Translations under genes and position numbers: made by a program
In this document: positions 34,884 to 45,336 of the stretch, in pieces
How positions within the stretch are numbered: position 1 is the first letter of the stretch
Layout: each line of letters starts with the position of its first letter
The notes under the pieces: model-generated
Database searches by the model: none
What the model saw: the letters and a program-made list of their open reading frames with translations, nothing else
Told to the model about the DNA's origin: nothing
Assembly: GCA_903899375.1 (NCBI GenBank)
Contig: CAIUIT010000082.1
Span: 1 to 61,933 of the forward strand
Length of the DNA: 61,933 nt
Direction of reading: 5' to 3'
Source: an uncultured Actinomycetes bacterium
Lineage (GTDB): Bacteria; Actinomycetota; Actinomycetes; Nanopelagicales; Nanopelagicaceae

Positions 34884-36003
34884 AGCCTTTTTGGTCCTCG
34901 ATGATGGCACAGTCTTTGAAGGCGAAAGTTGGGCCGCTCTTGGAGAAGCCTTTGGAGAAGCGGTCTTCTCCACTGGGATGACTGGATATCAAGAGACCTT
35001 GACTGACCCTTCGTATCACAAGCAGATCGTGATCATGACAGCGCCACATATCGGTAACACAGGAATGAACGACCGTGATAAGGAATCTGAAAGAATTTGG
35101 GTAGCGGGATTCGTAGTTCGCAATCCCTCTCCGCGCGCGAGCAATTGGCGTTCTCAATATTCACTGGAGAGCGCACTCATTGCTGCTGAGGTTGTTGGAA
35201 TTCAAGGAGTCGATACGCGAGCGATCACTCGTCATCTACGCGATCGGGGAGCTATGCGAATGGGAATTTTCTCCGACTCAACGTTGACGCGTTCTGAAAT
35301 GGTGATCAAGGTCCGCGCAACAGAAGCCATGGCTGGGGCCTACCTAGCTAGCGATGTAACCACCAAGGAGAAGTACGTTGTAAGCCCACCAGAGGGCACT
35401 GCGGTACGTTTTCGCGTAGCAGCGATTGACCTGGGAATAAAGAACGCGACTCCCAGGTCGATGTCAGAGCGAGCTATCGAAGTAACAGTTTATCCCTTGG
35501 GTACAACAGCTGATGAGATAAAGGCAACTAATCCCGACGGACTATTTATCTCAAACGGACCTGGAGATCCAGCCACAATGACCCAGGTAGTCGATCTCGT
35601 ACGCGAATTTTTAACAGATGAAATTCCTATCTTTGGAATCTGCTTTGGTCACCAAATTTTGGGTCGTGCATTAGGTTTAGAAACTTATAAATTGCCTTTC
35701 GGCCATCGCGGTATTAATCAACCTGTTAAGAATTTGCGGAGTGGCCGGATTGAGATTACTGCCCATAATCATGGCTTTGCAGTTGAAGCACCGATGGATG
35801 GAAATTTTCGAACCACGTTCGGAGCGGGCCACGTGAGTCACATCTGCCTGAATGACGGAGTTGTTGAAGGACTTGAGTTGATCGAACGTCCTGCGTTTAG
35901 CGTGCAGTATCACCCAGAATCCGCCGCCGGCCCGCATGATGCCGCCTACCTCTTCGATCATTTCGTAGAGTTAATGAGCAAGTCGAAGGTAAATAATGCC
36001 TAG
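34876..36003 (+). CDS. carA: Carbamoyl-phosphate synthase small subunit
   Basis: [17 protein letters not shown]…[11 protein letters not shown]…[16 protein letters not shown]. Confidence 0.98.
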   Translation: MSKAFLVLDDGTVFEGESWAALGEAFGEAVFSTGMTGYQETLTDPSYHKQIVIMTAPHIGNTGMNDRDKESERIWVAGFVVRNPSPRASNWRSQYSLESALIAAEVVGIQGVDTRAITRHLRDRGAMRMGIFSDSTLTRSEMVIKVRATEAMAGAYLASDVTTKEKYVVSPPEGTAVRFRVAAIDLGIKNATPRSMSERAIEVTVYPLGTTADEIKATNPDGLFISNGPGDPATMTQVVDLVREFLTDEIPIFGICFGHQILGRALGLETYKLPFGHRGINQPVKNLRSGRIEITAHNHGFAVEAPMDGNFRTTFGAGHVSHICLNDGVVEGLELIERPAFSVQYHPESAAGPHDAAYLFDHFVELMSKSKVNNA

Positions 36004-39000
36004 AGATACCAGCATTGAAAGCGTCCTCGTTATTGGGTCCGGGCCAATAGTCATCGGGCAAGCGTGCGAATTTGATTATTCGGGAGTCCAAGCTTGCCGA
36101 GTACTTCGCGACGAGGGAGTTCGAGTTATCTTGATCAACTCCAACCCTGCAACCATTATGACCGATCCTGAGTTTGCCGATGCCACCTACATCGAACCAA
36201 TCACTCCCGATTTTATTGAGAAGATCATGGAGATCGAGAAGCCTTCTGCTGTTCTGGCAACTCTTGGAGGACAGACGGCACTCAATGCTGCCATGGAGTT
36301 GCATGCACGTGGTTCCTTTGAAAAATATGGCGTTAAATTGATTGGTGCCAATGTCGAGGCGATATCTCGCGGGGAAGATAGAGAGATTTTCAAAACTATC
36401 GTTGCAAAGGTGGGAGGGCAGTCGGCGCGATCTCGTATATGTCATTCAATGTCTGAATGTCTGAGCGCTGCAACCGCGCTGCATTATCCGGTAGTAGTCA
36501 GACCATCATTCACAATGGGTGGGCTAGGTTCTGGAATCGCCTTTAATCAGAGCGAATTAGAACTGATAGGCGGTGCTGGCCTGCGACATAGTCCAACCAA
36601 CGAGGTTCTCCTTGAGGAATCCATACTGGGATGGAAAGAATTTGAGTTAGAAGTTATGCGCGATCATCTCGACAATGTTGTTATCGTCTGCAGCATCGAA
36701 AATATTGACCCTATGGGGGTTCACACAGGAGATTCGATCACGGTAGCTCCAGCTTTGACTTTGACTGATGTTGAATATCAACGCCTACGCGATTTGTCGA
36801 TTGATATTATTCGAGAGGTCGGCGTCGAGACAGGCGGTTGCAATATTCAATTTGCGGTGAATCCCAGCGATGGACGAATTATTGTTATCGAGATGAATCC
36901 TCGGGTCTCGCGCTCATCTGCCTTGGCTTCCAAAGCAACCGGGTTCCCAATAGCTAAAATTGCAACGAAGTTGGCGCTCGGTTACACGCTCGATGAGATT
37001 CAAAATGATATAACCAAGAGCACTCCGGCATCTTTCGAGCCCACATTGGATTACATTGTGGTCAAAGTTCCAAGGTTTGCCTTCGAAAAATTCCCAGAAG
37101 CCGATCCACGCCTGACCACGACAATGAAATCAGTGGGCGAAGCGATGGCGATGGGCCGCTCCTTTCCAGAAGCCCTGCAAAAAGCTTTACGTTCCCTTGA
37201 GAAGAAAGGCAGCACATTCTCGTGGAACATCGAGGGAGAGTCGTTGGAGGCACTCCTCGCCAAGATCGGAATTCCGACTGAATGGCGTTTGCAGCAGGTC
37301 CAGCGCGCGCTCTGGTTGGGTGCATCTATCGAAGAAGTCCACGCCATATCCAAGATCGACCCATGGTTTCTTGCTCAAATAGAAGGCATCAATGATTTGG
37401 CAGATGAGATAGCCGCTGCTCCAAAGCTGGGAATTGAACTTTTGCGAAGGGCCAAGGTAAATGGTTTTGCAGATGCTCAAATTGCAGAACTGCGTCACAC
37501 ATCAGAATCGCAGATCAGAACTGATCGAGGTACTTTCAAGATTCATCCTGTCTTTAAAATGGTTGATACTTGCGCAGCAGAATTTGAATCTAATACTCCG
37601 TACTACTACTCGTCATACGACTTGGAAACTGAAGTGCTGCCAAGGGTAAAGCCGGCGGTTATCATTCTAGGAAGCGGTCCTAACCGGATCGGTCAGGGAT
37701 TGGAATTCGATTACTCGTGTGTTCACGCTGCCTTCGCGTTACGCGAAGCAGGCTTCGAAACAATTATGATCAACTGCAACCCTGAGACGGTTTCAACAGA
37801 TTATGACACCTCCGATCGTCTCTATTTTGAACCTCTAACGCTCGAAGATGTGCTGGAAGTAATAGCAGCAGAGACTGCGGCTGGACCAGTTCTTGGAGTC
37901 ATCGCGCAGTTGGGCGGCCAGACCCCTCTTGGCTTAGCACGTGGACTGCTTGAAGCAGGCGTAACGATTCTGGGAACTAGCCCGCATGCCATCGATATGG
38001 CCGAAGATCGCGGTGAATTTGGAAGGATTCTGCAAGAGAATTCCCTCAACGCTCCTAAATTTGGATTGGCGCGCTCTTACGAAGAGGCGGTCAAGGTTGC
38101 CGCAGATATTTCCTATCCAGTTTTAGTCCGCCCATCCTTTGTTCTCGGAGGTCGTGGGATGGAGATTGTCTACGACGATGAATCTCTCAAAGGCTTTATT
38201 GAGAAGGCAACGCAGATTACCCCAAACCAGCCTGTCTTGATCGATCGTTTTCTCGACGACGCGATTGAAATTGATGTCGATGCCCTCTTCGACGGCAAAG
38301 AGCTGTACATGGCTGGAATAATGGAGCATATTGAAGAAGCCGGAATTCACTCCGGAGATTCAGCGTGCGTTCTTCCAAATATCTCCCTCTCTGATTCTCA
38401 GCTAGAGCAGATTCGTATCGCTACGGTGAAGATAGCTCGCGGAGTCGATGTACGTGGCCTAATCAACATCCAATTTGCCATCTCGCGCGCCGATCAAGTT
38501 CTATATGTATTGGAAGCTAATCCACGTGCTTCTCGCACCGTTCCCTTCGTTTCTAAAGCTACGGGTATTCCACTAGCTAAGGCCGCGGCTTTAATTTCAA
38601 TCGGGCAGACTATTGCAGATCTTCGAGCCTCGCCACTCTTGCCTTCTGTGGGCGACGGGGTTCCCTTCGGTGTCTGCGTTAAAGAGGCTGTACTTCCCTG
38701 GAATCGCTTCCGTAGAGTAGATGGAACAGGCGTTGACTCGGTGCTTGGTCCAGAGATGCGATCTACTGGTGAAGTCATGGGGATTGCTGAGACATTCGGC
38801 GAGGCATATGCCAAGAGCCAGACCGCTTCCTTTGGCGCGCTGCCAATGAATGGAAATGTGTTTCTCTCGCTCTCCGAGAGAGATAAAGCGGCGAGCGTTC
38901 AACCAGCTCGAGAACTTACCAATTTAGGTTTCACTCTTTTCACAACAATCGGCACGCATGAGCTCTTAGCAAGAAACGGGGTTCCTTCCACGGTAGTGAG

Positions 39001-39262
39001 AAAGAATTCCGAACCAGGAGAGGGATTATCTGCCGTCGACATTATCAACACCGGTCAGGTAGATCTCGTCATCAATACACCTCTCGGGCGCGGCACCAGA
39101 CAGGATGGGTGGTTGATTAGAACCGCATCAGTGCAGCGCGGAATCCCGATTATTACGACCATCGCAGGATTTAAAGCCGCAGTCGCAGGCATCACGCAAT
39201 TAGGTAGAAGCGAACCTTCGGTACTGTCATTGCAACACTGGCAGAAAATGGTGGGCAGATGA
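35996..39262 (+). CDS. carB: Carbamoyl-phosphate synthase large subunit
   Basis: 1088 aa, duplicated ATP-grasp halves, [19 protein letters not shown] and [22 protein letters not shown]. Confidence 0.99.
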   Translation: MPRDTSIESVLVIGSGPIVIGQACEFDYSGVQACRVLRDEGVRVILINSNPATIMTDPEFADATYIEPITPDFIEKIMEIEKPSAVLATLGGQTALNAAMELHARGSFEKYGVKLIGANVEAISRGEDREIFKTIVAKVGGQSARSRICHSMSECLSAATALHYPVVVRPSFTMGGLGSGIAFNQSELELIGGAGLRHSPTNEVLLEESILGWKEFELEVMRDHLDNVVIVCSIENIDPMGVHTGDSITVAPALTLTDVEYQRLRDLSIDIIREVGVETGGCNIQFAVNPSDGRIIVIEMNPRVSRSSALASKATGFPIAKIATKLALGYTLDEIQNDITKSTPASFEPTLDYIVVKVPRFAFEKFPEADPRLTTTMKSVGEAMAMGRSFPEALQKALRSLEKKGSTFSWNIEGESLEALLAKIGIPTEWRLQQVQRALWLGASIEEVHAISKIDPWFLAQIEGINDLADEIAAAPKLGIELLRRAKVNGFADAQIAELRHTSESQIRTDRGTFKIHPVFKMVDTCAAEFESNTPYYYSSYDLETEVLPRVKPAVIILGSGPNRIGQGLEFDYSCVHAAFALREAGFETIMINCNPETVSTDYDTSDRLYFEPLTLEDVLEVIAAETAAGPVLGVIAQLGGQTPLGLARGLLEAGVTILGTSPHAIDMAEDRGEFGRILQENSLNAPKFGLARSYEEAVKVAADISYPVLVRPSFVLGGRGMEIVYDDESLKGFIEKATQITPNQPVLIDRFLDDAIEIDVDALFDGKELYMAGIMEHIEEAGIHSGDSACVLPNISLSDSQLEQIRIATVKIARGVDVRGLINIQFAISRADQVLYVLEANPRASRTVPFVSKATGIPLAKAAALISIGQTIADLRASPLLPSVGDGVPFGVCVKEAVLPWNRFRRVDGTGVDSVLGPEMRSTGEVMGIAETFGEAYAKSQTASFGALPMNGNVFLSLSERDKAASVQPARELTNLGFTLFTTIGTHELLARNGVPSTVVRKNSEPGEGLSAVDIINTGQVDLVINTPLGRGTRQDGWLIRTASVQRGIPIITTIAGFKAAVAGITQLGRSEPSVLSLQHWQKMVGR

Positions 39263-40107
39263 TCAATTCGAAGGCTATCCAAATCTCTGCCGAAATTATC
39301 TCTAATAAGAAAGTCGGCGCATATCACCATATGGTCTTTTCGGTTGGCGAGATGGCAGCCAGTTGTCGACCAGGAAATTTCGTAGCGGTCTCGGTCGGGG
39401 GAGCAAGTTCATCGCTCGTACTCCGCCGTGCCTTCGCAATTTATCGCGCTTCGCTTCGGTCTGACGGAATTGGCCTCTTGGAATTAGTTATTGCCCCTCA
39501 AGGCAGTGGTAGCAAGTGGCTGGTCGCTCAAGATCCCGGCGACCAAGTAGATCTCATCGCACCTCTAGGTACAGCTTTTGGGATTCCTAAAGAACCAATT
39601 AATGCTCTTCTAGTCGGCGGAGGTTATGGATCAGCCCCACTCTTCTCTCTGGCCGAAACTCTGAAGTCGCGCGGGTGTCGAGTGGATATGGTGCTCGGAG
39701 CCAGCACTGCAGGAAAAATCTATGCACCCCTTGAAGGCAAACGTTCTGTCAATTCCTTAACGATAACAACGGACGATGGAAGCGCAGGAGTCGCAGGTCG
39801 CGTGAGTGATGTTTTGTCATCGTTGATCCGAGAGAACAACGTCGATGTTATTTATTCGTGCGGACCCATGGCGATGCTCGAAGCCATAACGATCATTTCA
39901 CAGGAGGCGGATGTACTTCATCAATGTTCCGTTGAGGAATCAATGGCCTGTGGTATCGGAGTCTGTATGACGTGCGTCCTGCCAGTTGAGGGGGGCGATG
40001 GAGTTATCCGCATGACTCGCAGTTGCATAGAAGGTCCAGTAATGGATGGTAATAAAGTGCTCTGGAATAAATCTCGCGAGATTCCCGATGGGGTGTGGGG
40101 CAAATGA
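39259..40107 (+). CDS. pyrK: Dihydroorotate dehydrogenase electron transfer subunit PyrK
   Basis: Ferredoxin reductase-like; C-terminal [2Fe-2S] pattern [11 protein letters not shown]…RSC; adjacent to pyrD. Confidence 0.9.
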   Translation: MINSKAIQISAEIISNKKVGAYHHMVFSVGEMAASCRPGNFVAVSVGGASSSLVLRRAFAIYRASLRSDGIGLLELVIAPQGSGSKWLVAQDPGDQVDLIAPLGTAFGIPKEPINALLVGGGYGSAPLFSLAETLKSRGCRVDMVLGASTAGKIYAPLEGKRSVNSLTITTDDGSAGVAGRVSDVLSSLIRENNVDVIYSCGPMAMLEAITIISQEADVLHQCSVEESMACGIGVCMTCVLPVEGGDGVIRMTRSCIEGPVMDGNKVLWNKSREIPDGVWGK

Positions 40108-41036
40108 GCATTAACTTCAGCACCTCCATTGCTGGTGCCTTCTTTGCCAATCCGATATTCACTGCTTCTGGGTGCGCTGGTTCGGGTAAAGAACTTTCCC
40201 ATTTCTTTCCATTAACTTCGTTGGGGGCAGTTGTAACCAAATCGATTATGGTCAAGCCACGTAGTGGTCGAGCCACTCCGCGCATGGCAGAGACCCCGAG
40301 CGGAATGCTTAATTCCATCGGTTTACAAGGCCCAGGAATTGACCTCTTCCTTGAAAATGATATTCCGTGGCTGCGCGATCAAGGTGCTCGAATCATTATC
40401 AGTATCGCTGGCGAGAGCGTAGATGACTATGCGGTTCTCGCTCGAAAATTGCGTAACGTTCCTGGAATTAGTGCATTAGAAGTAAATATTTCCTGCCCTA
40501 ACGTCGAAAATCGTGGGCAAGTATTTGCATGTAATCCTGATGCCGCCAGCGCCGTTATCGCGGCGGTTCGCAGAAATATTGGGGGAGAATTACCAATAAT
40601 TGCAAAGCTTTCACCTGATGTCACCGACATTACTGTCATTGCTGAGAGCGTCATAAATGCAGGTGCCGATGGGCTCGCGCTGATCAACACCCTTTTAGGC
40701 ATGGTTATCGATACCACCTCGATGTCACCCAAGCTATCTCAAAAGACCGGTGGGCTCTCCGGTCCAGCTATTCGTCCAATAGCGGTGAGAGCTATCTACC
40801 AAGTACGTGCAGCCTTTCCTAAAATTCCAATAGTTGGAATGGGCGGCGTGACCAACGGACGTGACGCATTCGAACTCGTTCTTGCAGGTGCTAATGCCGT
40901 CTCTATTGGAACTGCAACCTTCGGCAATCCAATGGCGGCGGTCAATATTAAAAATGAGTTGGAGGAGCTCTGCCAGGCGCGCGGGTTTAGCTCTTTTGCT
41001 GATGCTGTGAGTTTCGCGCATAGAGGGGATGCATAA
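40104..41036 (+). CDS. pyrD: Dihydroorotate dehydrogenase (class 1B-like); start 40095 or 40104
   Basis: NPIFTASGCAG…EVNISCPNVENRG (catalytic-Cys motif)…IPIVGMGGVTNGRDA. Confidence 0.93.
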   Translation: MSINFSTSIAGAFFANPIFTASGCAGSGKELSHFFPLTSLGAVVTKSIMVKPRSGRATPRMAETPSGMLNSIGLQGPGIDLFLENDIPWLRDQGARIIISIAGESVDDYAVLARKLRNVPGISALEVNISCPNVENRGQVFACNPDAASAVIAAVRRNIGGELPIIAKLSPDVTDITVIAESVINAGADGLALINTLLGMVIDTTSMSPKLSQKTGGLSGPAIRPIAVRAIYQVRAAFPKIPIVGMGGVTNGRDAFELVLAGANAVSIGTATFGNPMAAVNIKNELEELCQARGFSSFADAVSFAHRGDA

Positions 41037-41740
41037 TGCACAAGGTCAAATCACCCATCATTTTAGCTCTCGACACAGATGAGATCGATACGGCAGCTGC
41101 ATGGATCGCAGCCACTGCCGAGAGCGTTGATGTCTACAAGGTAGGACTTGAGTTCTATCTTAAACATGGTCCCGATGGATTGCGCGAGTTACGTGCTGTC
41201 AGAGATTTTGAACTCTTCCTAGATCTCAAACTCCACGACATTCCTAATACCGTGGCAGGAGCTGTCCGTGCTATCCGTGATTTGCAACCAAGATTTCTCA
41301 CGGTGCATGCCTCTGGAGGCGCTGCCATGATAAGAGCAGCAGTCGATGAGGCGCCCGCGATCTCTATTACAGCGGTAACAGTATTGACTTCGCTGGATTC
41401 ACCAGCTCTATTAGCTATGGGAATAGATCTAGCCCCATTAGATTTTGCTGTAGCTCTGGCACGAAACGCTGTTTCATCTGGGGCGCGAGCAATCGTCTGT
41501 TCTCCCATGGAAGTGGCGGCAATTCGCCAAGCCGTAGGAGCCGATGTAGAAATTATCACTCCTGGCGTAAGGCCCACGGATTCCGCTCTAGGGGATCAAA
41601 GTCGTGTTATGACGCCACGAGAAGCGATCTCTGCCGGTGCTAATTTTCTTGTGATTGGTCGACCTATCACGTCATACTTTGCACAATCGCCACAAGCGAT
41701 GTCAGATAGATCCATACAAATATTGGAATCGCTCACTTGA
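41036..41740 (+). CDS. pyrF: Orotidine 5'-phosphate decarboxylase
   Basis: ILALDTDEIDTA…LFLDLKLHDIPNTVAGAVRA. Confidence 0.97.
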   Translation: MHKVKSPIILALDTDEIDTAAAWIAATAESVDVYKVGLEFYLKHGPDGLRELRAVRDFELFLDLKLHDIPNTVAGAVRAIRDLQPRFLTVHASGGAAMIRAAVDEAPAISITAVTVLTSLDSPALLAMGIDLAPLDFAVALARNAVSSGARAIVCSPMEVAAIRQAVGADVEIITPGVRPTDSALGDQSRVMTPREAISAGANFLVIGRPITSYFAQSPQAMSDRSIQILESLT

Positions 41741-42612
41741 CGCCAACTCCTCCGCCGCAACTCTCACAAGCGCAGCGACATGCAGCGTTAGAAAAGGCCA
41801 AGCTCTCACGTCAGGAACGTGCCGAAGTGAAACGGTTGATAACCATAGGTGAGATAAATATCTTCGATGCAATAAATGATCCGCGTGAGTCAATTCGCCG
41901 CATGAAGGTCATCGAACTTCTCTCGGCCCTTCCAGGAGTTGGTAAGGCGCGGGCTACATTGATCATGGAACGGCGAAACATCTCGCCAACCCGTAGAGTT
42001 GGTGGTCTTGGGCACCTGCAACGCAAGGCCTTGGGAAAGGAGTTGGCGGTGGCGAAGGTAAACTCGATTCGCGGTAAGTTGATAGTCATCTCGGGCCCCG
42101 GCGGGGTGGGCAAGAGCACCATCACCGCACAATTGCGCAATGACCCCAGATTTTGGATTAGCGTCTCGGCGACCACCCGTGAACCTAGGCCTGGAGAGCG
42201 AGATGGAGTCGATTACCACTTCCTGACCGCAGAGCTGTTCCAAGAGATGATAGAAGCTGGAGAGTTTTTAGAGTGGGCGCAATTTGCGGGTAACCGCTAT
42301 GGAACCCCGCGCGCTCCGGTGGAAGAGTGGCGCGCCATGGGTAAGCACGTCATCCTGGAAATAGAGATAGAGGGTGCACGCCAGGTTCGCTCCCGCGAGG
42401 CAGGGGCAACCCTTATCTTCATCGCACCACCCTCCTGGGAGGAGCTGATTCGTCGCCTTACCAGCCGCGGCACCGACTCACCCGATAGACGCGCCGCGCG
42501 CTTGGCACTTGCCGAGCAGGAGATGGCCGCAGCGGGCGAATTCGATGTAATCCTGGTAAATGAGAGCGTCGAAGGGTTGATCGCTCAACTGGTATCCTTG
42601 GCGACTGCATAA
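41737..42612 (+). CDS. gmk: Fusion: N-terminal actinobacterial mIHF-like domain + C-terminal guanylate kinase (TTG start)
   Basis: Residues 1-~108 mIHF-like (…RAEVKRLITIGEINIFDAI…MKVIELLSALPGVGKARATLIMERRNISPTRRVGGLG), residues ~112-291 Gmk (RGKLIVISGPGGVGKSTITAQL…VSATTREPRPGERDGVDYHFL), no intervening stop. Confidence 0.9.
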   Translation: MTPTPPPQLSQAQRHAALEKAKLSRQERAEVKRLITIGEINIFDAINDPRESIRRMKVIELLSALPGVGKARATLIMERRNISPTRRVGGLGHLQRKALGKELAVAKVNSIRGKLIVISGPGGVGKSTITAQLRNDPRFWISVSATTREPRPGERDGVDYHFLTAELFQEMIEAGEFLEWAQFAGNRYGTPRAPVEEWRAMGKHVILEIEIEGARQVRSREAGATLIFIAPPSWEELIRRLTSRGTDSPDRRAARLALAEQEMAAAGEFDVILVNESVEGLIAQLVSLATA

Positions 42613-42633
42613 CTGATGAATAGAGGGACACAC

Positions 42634-42924
42634 ATGTCTGCTGAACTTACCGATGGAATCACTCATCCTTCAATCGATGAACTTCTCGAAGCTGCTGGAT
42701 CTAAGTACAGCCTCGTTCTCTATGCCGCCAAGCGTGCGCGCCAGATCAACGCCTATTACTCCCAATTGGGAGAAGGACTTCTTGAATATGTAGGACCGCT
42801 TGTCGAGACATATGTTCATGAGAAGCCGCTTTCAATAGCTCTGCGTGAGATCAATCAAGGATTGCTCACCATCGAAAACCTGGAACCCGTCGCTGAGGCC
42901 ACTAGCTCAGAAGTTTCTGCTTAA
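42634..42924 (+). CDS. rpoZ: RNA polymerase omega subunit (start moved from ORF-track 42616)
   Basis: [46 protein letters not shown] upstream of ATG 42634. Confidence 0.95.
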   Translation: MSAELTDGITHPSIDELLEAAGSKYSLVLYAAKRARQINAYYSQLGEGLLEYVGPLVETYVHEKPLSIALREINQGLLTIENLEPVAEATSSEVSA

Positions 42925-42935
42925 CAAAGAAGAAG

Positions 42936-44132
42936 ATGTATCCGCGCGGGCGTGAAATCGTCCTCGGTATTACCGGGGGTATTTCTGCCTACAAGTCCTG
43001 CGATCTTCTACGTCGATTGCAAGATCTGGGTTTTTTAATCACGGTAGTTCCTACACAATCGAGTCTAAATTTTGTTGGGCGCTCTACATGGGAAGCGCTC
43101 TCGGGGCGGCAAGTACCCACGGATTTGTGGAATAACGTTCACCAAGTTCCACATATATCTTTGGCAAAGAGCGCGGATGCGATCATTATTGCACCTGCCA
43201 CTGCAGATGTAATGGCTAAGGCTGCTGCCGGTATCGCCGATGACCTTTTGACCAACATCATCCTTGCTGCCAGCGTCCCCCTTATCTTCGTACCTGCAAT
43301 GCACACCGAGATGTGGAACAACGCAGCTACGCAGGCAAATGTGCAACTTCTGCGCACCCGTGGACACCAAGTAGTCGAACCGGATTCTGGGAAACTTACT
43401 AGCGGTGATGTGGGCGTCGGTAGATATCCACAGAGCTCGAAGATCATCGATTGCCTGAGCGCAACGATGCGCAGCCGCGCGGACCTGCACGGTCTTTCCA
43501 TCTTGATTAGTGCTGGTGGCACTCGCGAGGCCATAGATCCCGTTCGCTACATCGGAAACCACTCTTCGGGTCGCCAAGGTTACGCCTTGGCGTACGCAGC
43601 AATAGTGCGCGGGGCAAAGGTCACATTGGTAGCTGCAAACTCTGCGCTGGCAGATATCGAAGGCGTAGAGACTATTCACGTCACTAGCGCTTTAGAGATG
43701 CAGGCCGCGTTAATGGAGCGCTTTGACCAAGCAGATGTCGTCATAATGTCTGCTGCGGTAGCCGATGTTCGTCCCGCTAACGCCAGTGCAGCCAAGATAT
43801 CTAAGAGCGATCTGACAGCTATATCTCTCACAGAGAACCCTGACATCACAAAGGAACTTTCGAAGAGAAAGGGCAACCAGATAATGATTGGATTCGCGGC
43901 ACAGACAGCTGTCTCCCTAGATGAAGGCTTAAAATTAGCCACGACTAAACTGCAGGAAAAGGGCCTGGATGTCATCTATTTCAATGATGTCTCTGGCGGA
44001 GCGATCTTCGGTTCTGATAGAACGCAAGGGGTTATCCTGACAGCACAGGGTCAAAAATATGAATTTGCTGATGGCCCAAAAATGACACTTGCCAACAAAC
44101 TTCTAGATTTAGTCCTTGATAAGTTAGGTTAG
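42936..44132 (+). CDS. coaBC: Bifunctional phosphopantothenoylcysteine decarboxylase / phosphopantothenate-cysteine ligase
   Basis: [19 protein letters not shown]…[29 protein letters not shown]. Confidence 0.97.
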   Translation: MYPRGREIVLGITGGISAYKSCDLLRRLQDLGFLITVVPTQSSLNFVGRSTWEALSGRQVPTDLWNNVHQVPHISLAKSADAIIIAPATADVMAKAAAGIADDLLTNIILAASVPLIFVPAMHTEMWNNAATQANVQLLRTRGHQVVEPDSGKLTSGDVGVGRYPQSSKIIDCLSATMRSRADLHGLSILISAGGTREAIDPVRYIGNHSSGRQGYALAYAAIVRGAKVTLVAANSALADIEGVETIHVTSALEMQAALMERFDQADVVIMSAAVADVRPANASAAKISKSDLTAISLTENPDITKELSKRKGNQIMIGFAAQTAVSLDEGLKLATTKLQEKGLDVIYFNDVSGGAIFGSDRTQGVILTAQGQKYEFADGPKMTLANKLLDLVLDKLG

Positions 44133-44136
44133 CCCA

Positions 44137-45330
44137 ATGACCAAGCGACTATTCACCTCCGAGTCTGTTACCGAAGGCCATCCAGACAAGATTGCCGATC
44201 AGATCTCCGACGCCATCCTTGACTCGCTGCTGGCTCAAGATGCTAAAAGTCGCGTAGCGGTCGAAACTCTTATCACCACTGGCCAGGTACATGTTGCTGG
44301 CGAGGTGACCACCAAGGGTTACGCGGATGTCATGGGCATTGTGCGCGATACAGTTCTTGAAATTGGATATGACTCTTCAGATAAAGGCTTCGACGGTAAC
44401 TCCTGTGGCGTTTCCATCTCTTTGGGTCAGCAATCAAGTGACATTGCTCAAGGCGTAAATTCCGCGATGGAAAATCGTGTCTCGTCATCAGTCGATCCTC
44501 TCGATGCCCAAGGCGCAGGGGACCAGGGATTGATGTTCGGCTACGCATGCGAAGATACTCCAGAACTTATGCCACTTCCCATCTCGCTAGCCCATAAGTT
44601 AGCTCAACAACTTTCTCACGTACGTAAATCTGGTGAGTTAGATTACCTTCGCCCAGACGGCAAAACTCAAGTGACTATTGAATATGATGGCGATCGTCCA
44701 GTTGCGCTCAACACCATCGTCATATCTTCGCAACACGCTGCTCATGTCGATCTCGATAAGGTTCTTGCACCTGACGTAGAGCGCTTGGTTATTCGTCCAG
44801 TTCTATCAGGAATAGCTCTTGATCACTCTAATGTCCGCATTCTGATCAACCCTACAGGCCGCTTTGTAACCGGCGGACCAATGGGAGATGCCGGCCTCAC
44901 GGGACGAAAGATCATTGTGGACACTTATGGTGGAATGGCCCGCCATGGTGGAGGTGCTTTCTCTGGTAAAGATCCTTCAAAGGTTGACCGTTCGGCGGCA
45001 TACGCCATGCGCTGGGTGGCTAAAAACGTCGTCGCGGCAGGACTTGCAACGCGTTGCGAGGTTCAAGTCGCATATGCCATCGGAAAGGCTCAGCCTGTTG
45101 GTCTCTTTGTCGAATGCTTCGGAACTGAAAAAATTCCAGTTCTACAAATAGAAGCTGCGATCGAGGCTGTCTTTGATCTACGCCCAGCGGCCCTCATTCG
45201 CGATCTCGATTTACTGCGCCCGATTTATCAGAAGACTGCTAGTTACGGCCATTTTGGGCGCGAACTTCCTGCCTTCACGTGGGAGAAGAGTGATCGAAGT
45301 GCTCTCTTGCAAAAGGCCGTTAAAGGTTAA
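44137..45330 (+). CDS. metK: S-adenosylmethionine synthetase
   Basis: [25 protein letters not shown]…[12 protein letters not shown]…[19 protein letters not shown]. Confidence 0.99.
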   Translation: MTKRLFTSESVTEGHPDKIADQISDAILDSLLAQDAKSRVAVETLITTGQVHVAGEVTTKGYADVMGIVRDTVLEIGYDSSDKGFDGNSCGVSISLGQQSSDIAQGVNSAMENRVSSSVDPLDAQGAGDQGLMFGYACEDTPELMPLPISLAHKLAQQLSHVRKSGELDYLRPDGKTQVTIEYDGDRPVALNTIVISSQHAAHVDLDKVLAPDVERLVIRPVLSGIALDHSNVRILINPTGRFVTGGPMGDAGLTGRKIIVDTYGGMARHGGGAFSGKDPSKVDRSAAYAMRWVAKNVVAAGLATRCEVQVAYAIGKAQPVGLFVECFGTEKIPVLQIEAAIEAVFDLRPAALIRDLDLLRPIYQKTASYGHFGRELPAFTWEKSDRSALLQKAVKG

Positions 45331-45336
45331 TCCACC

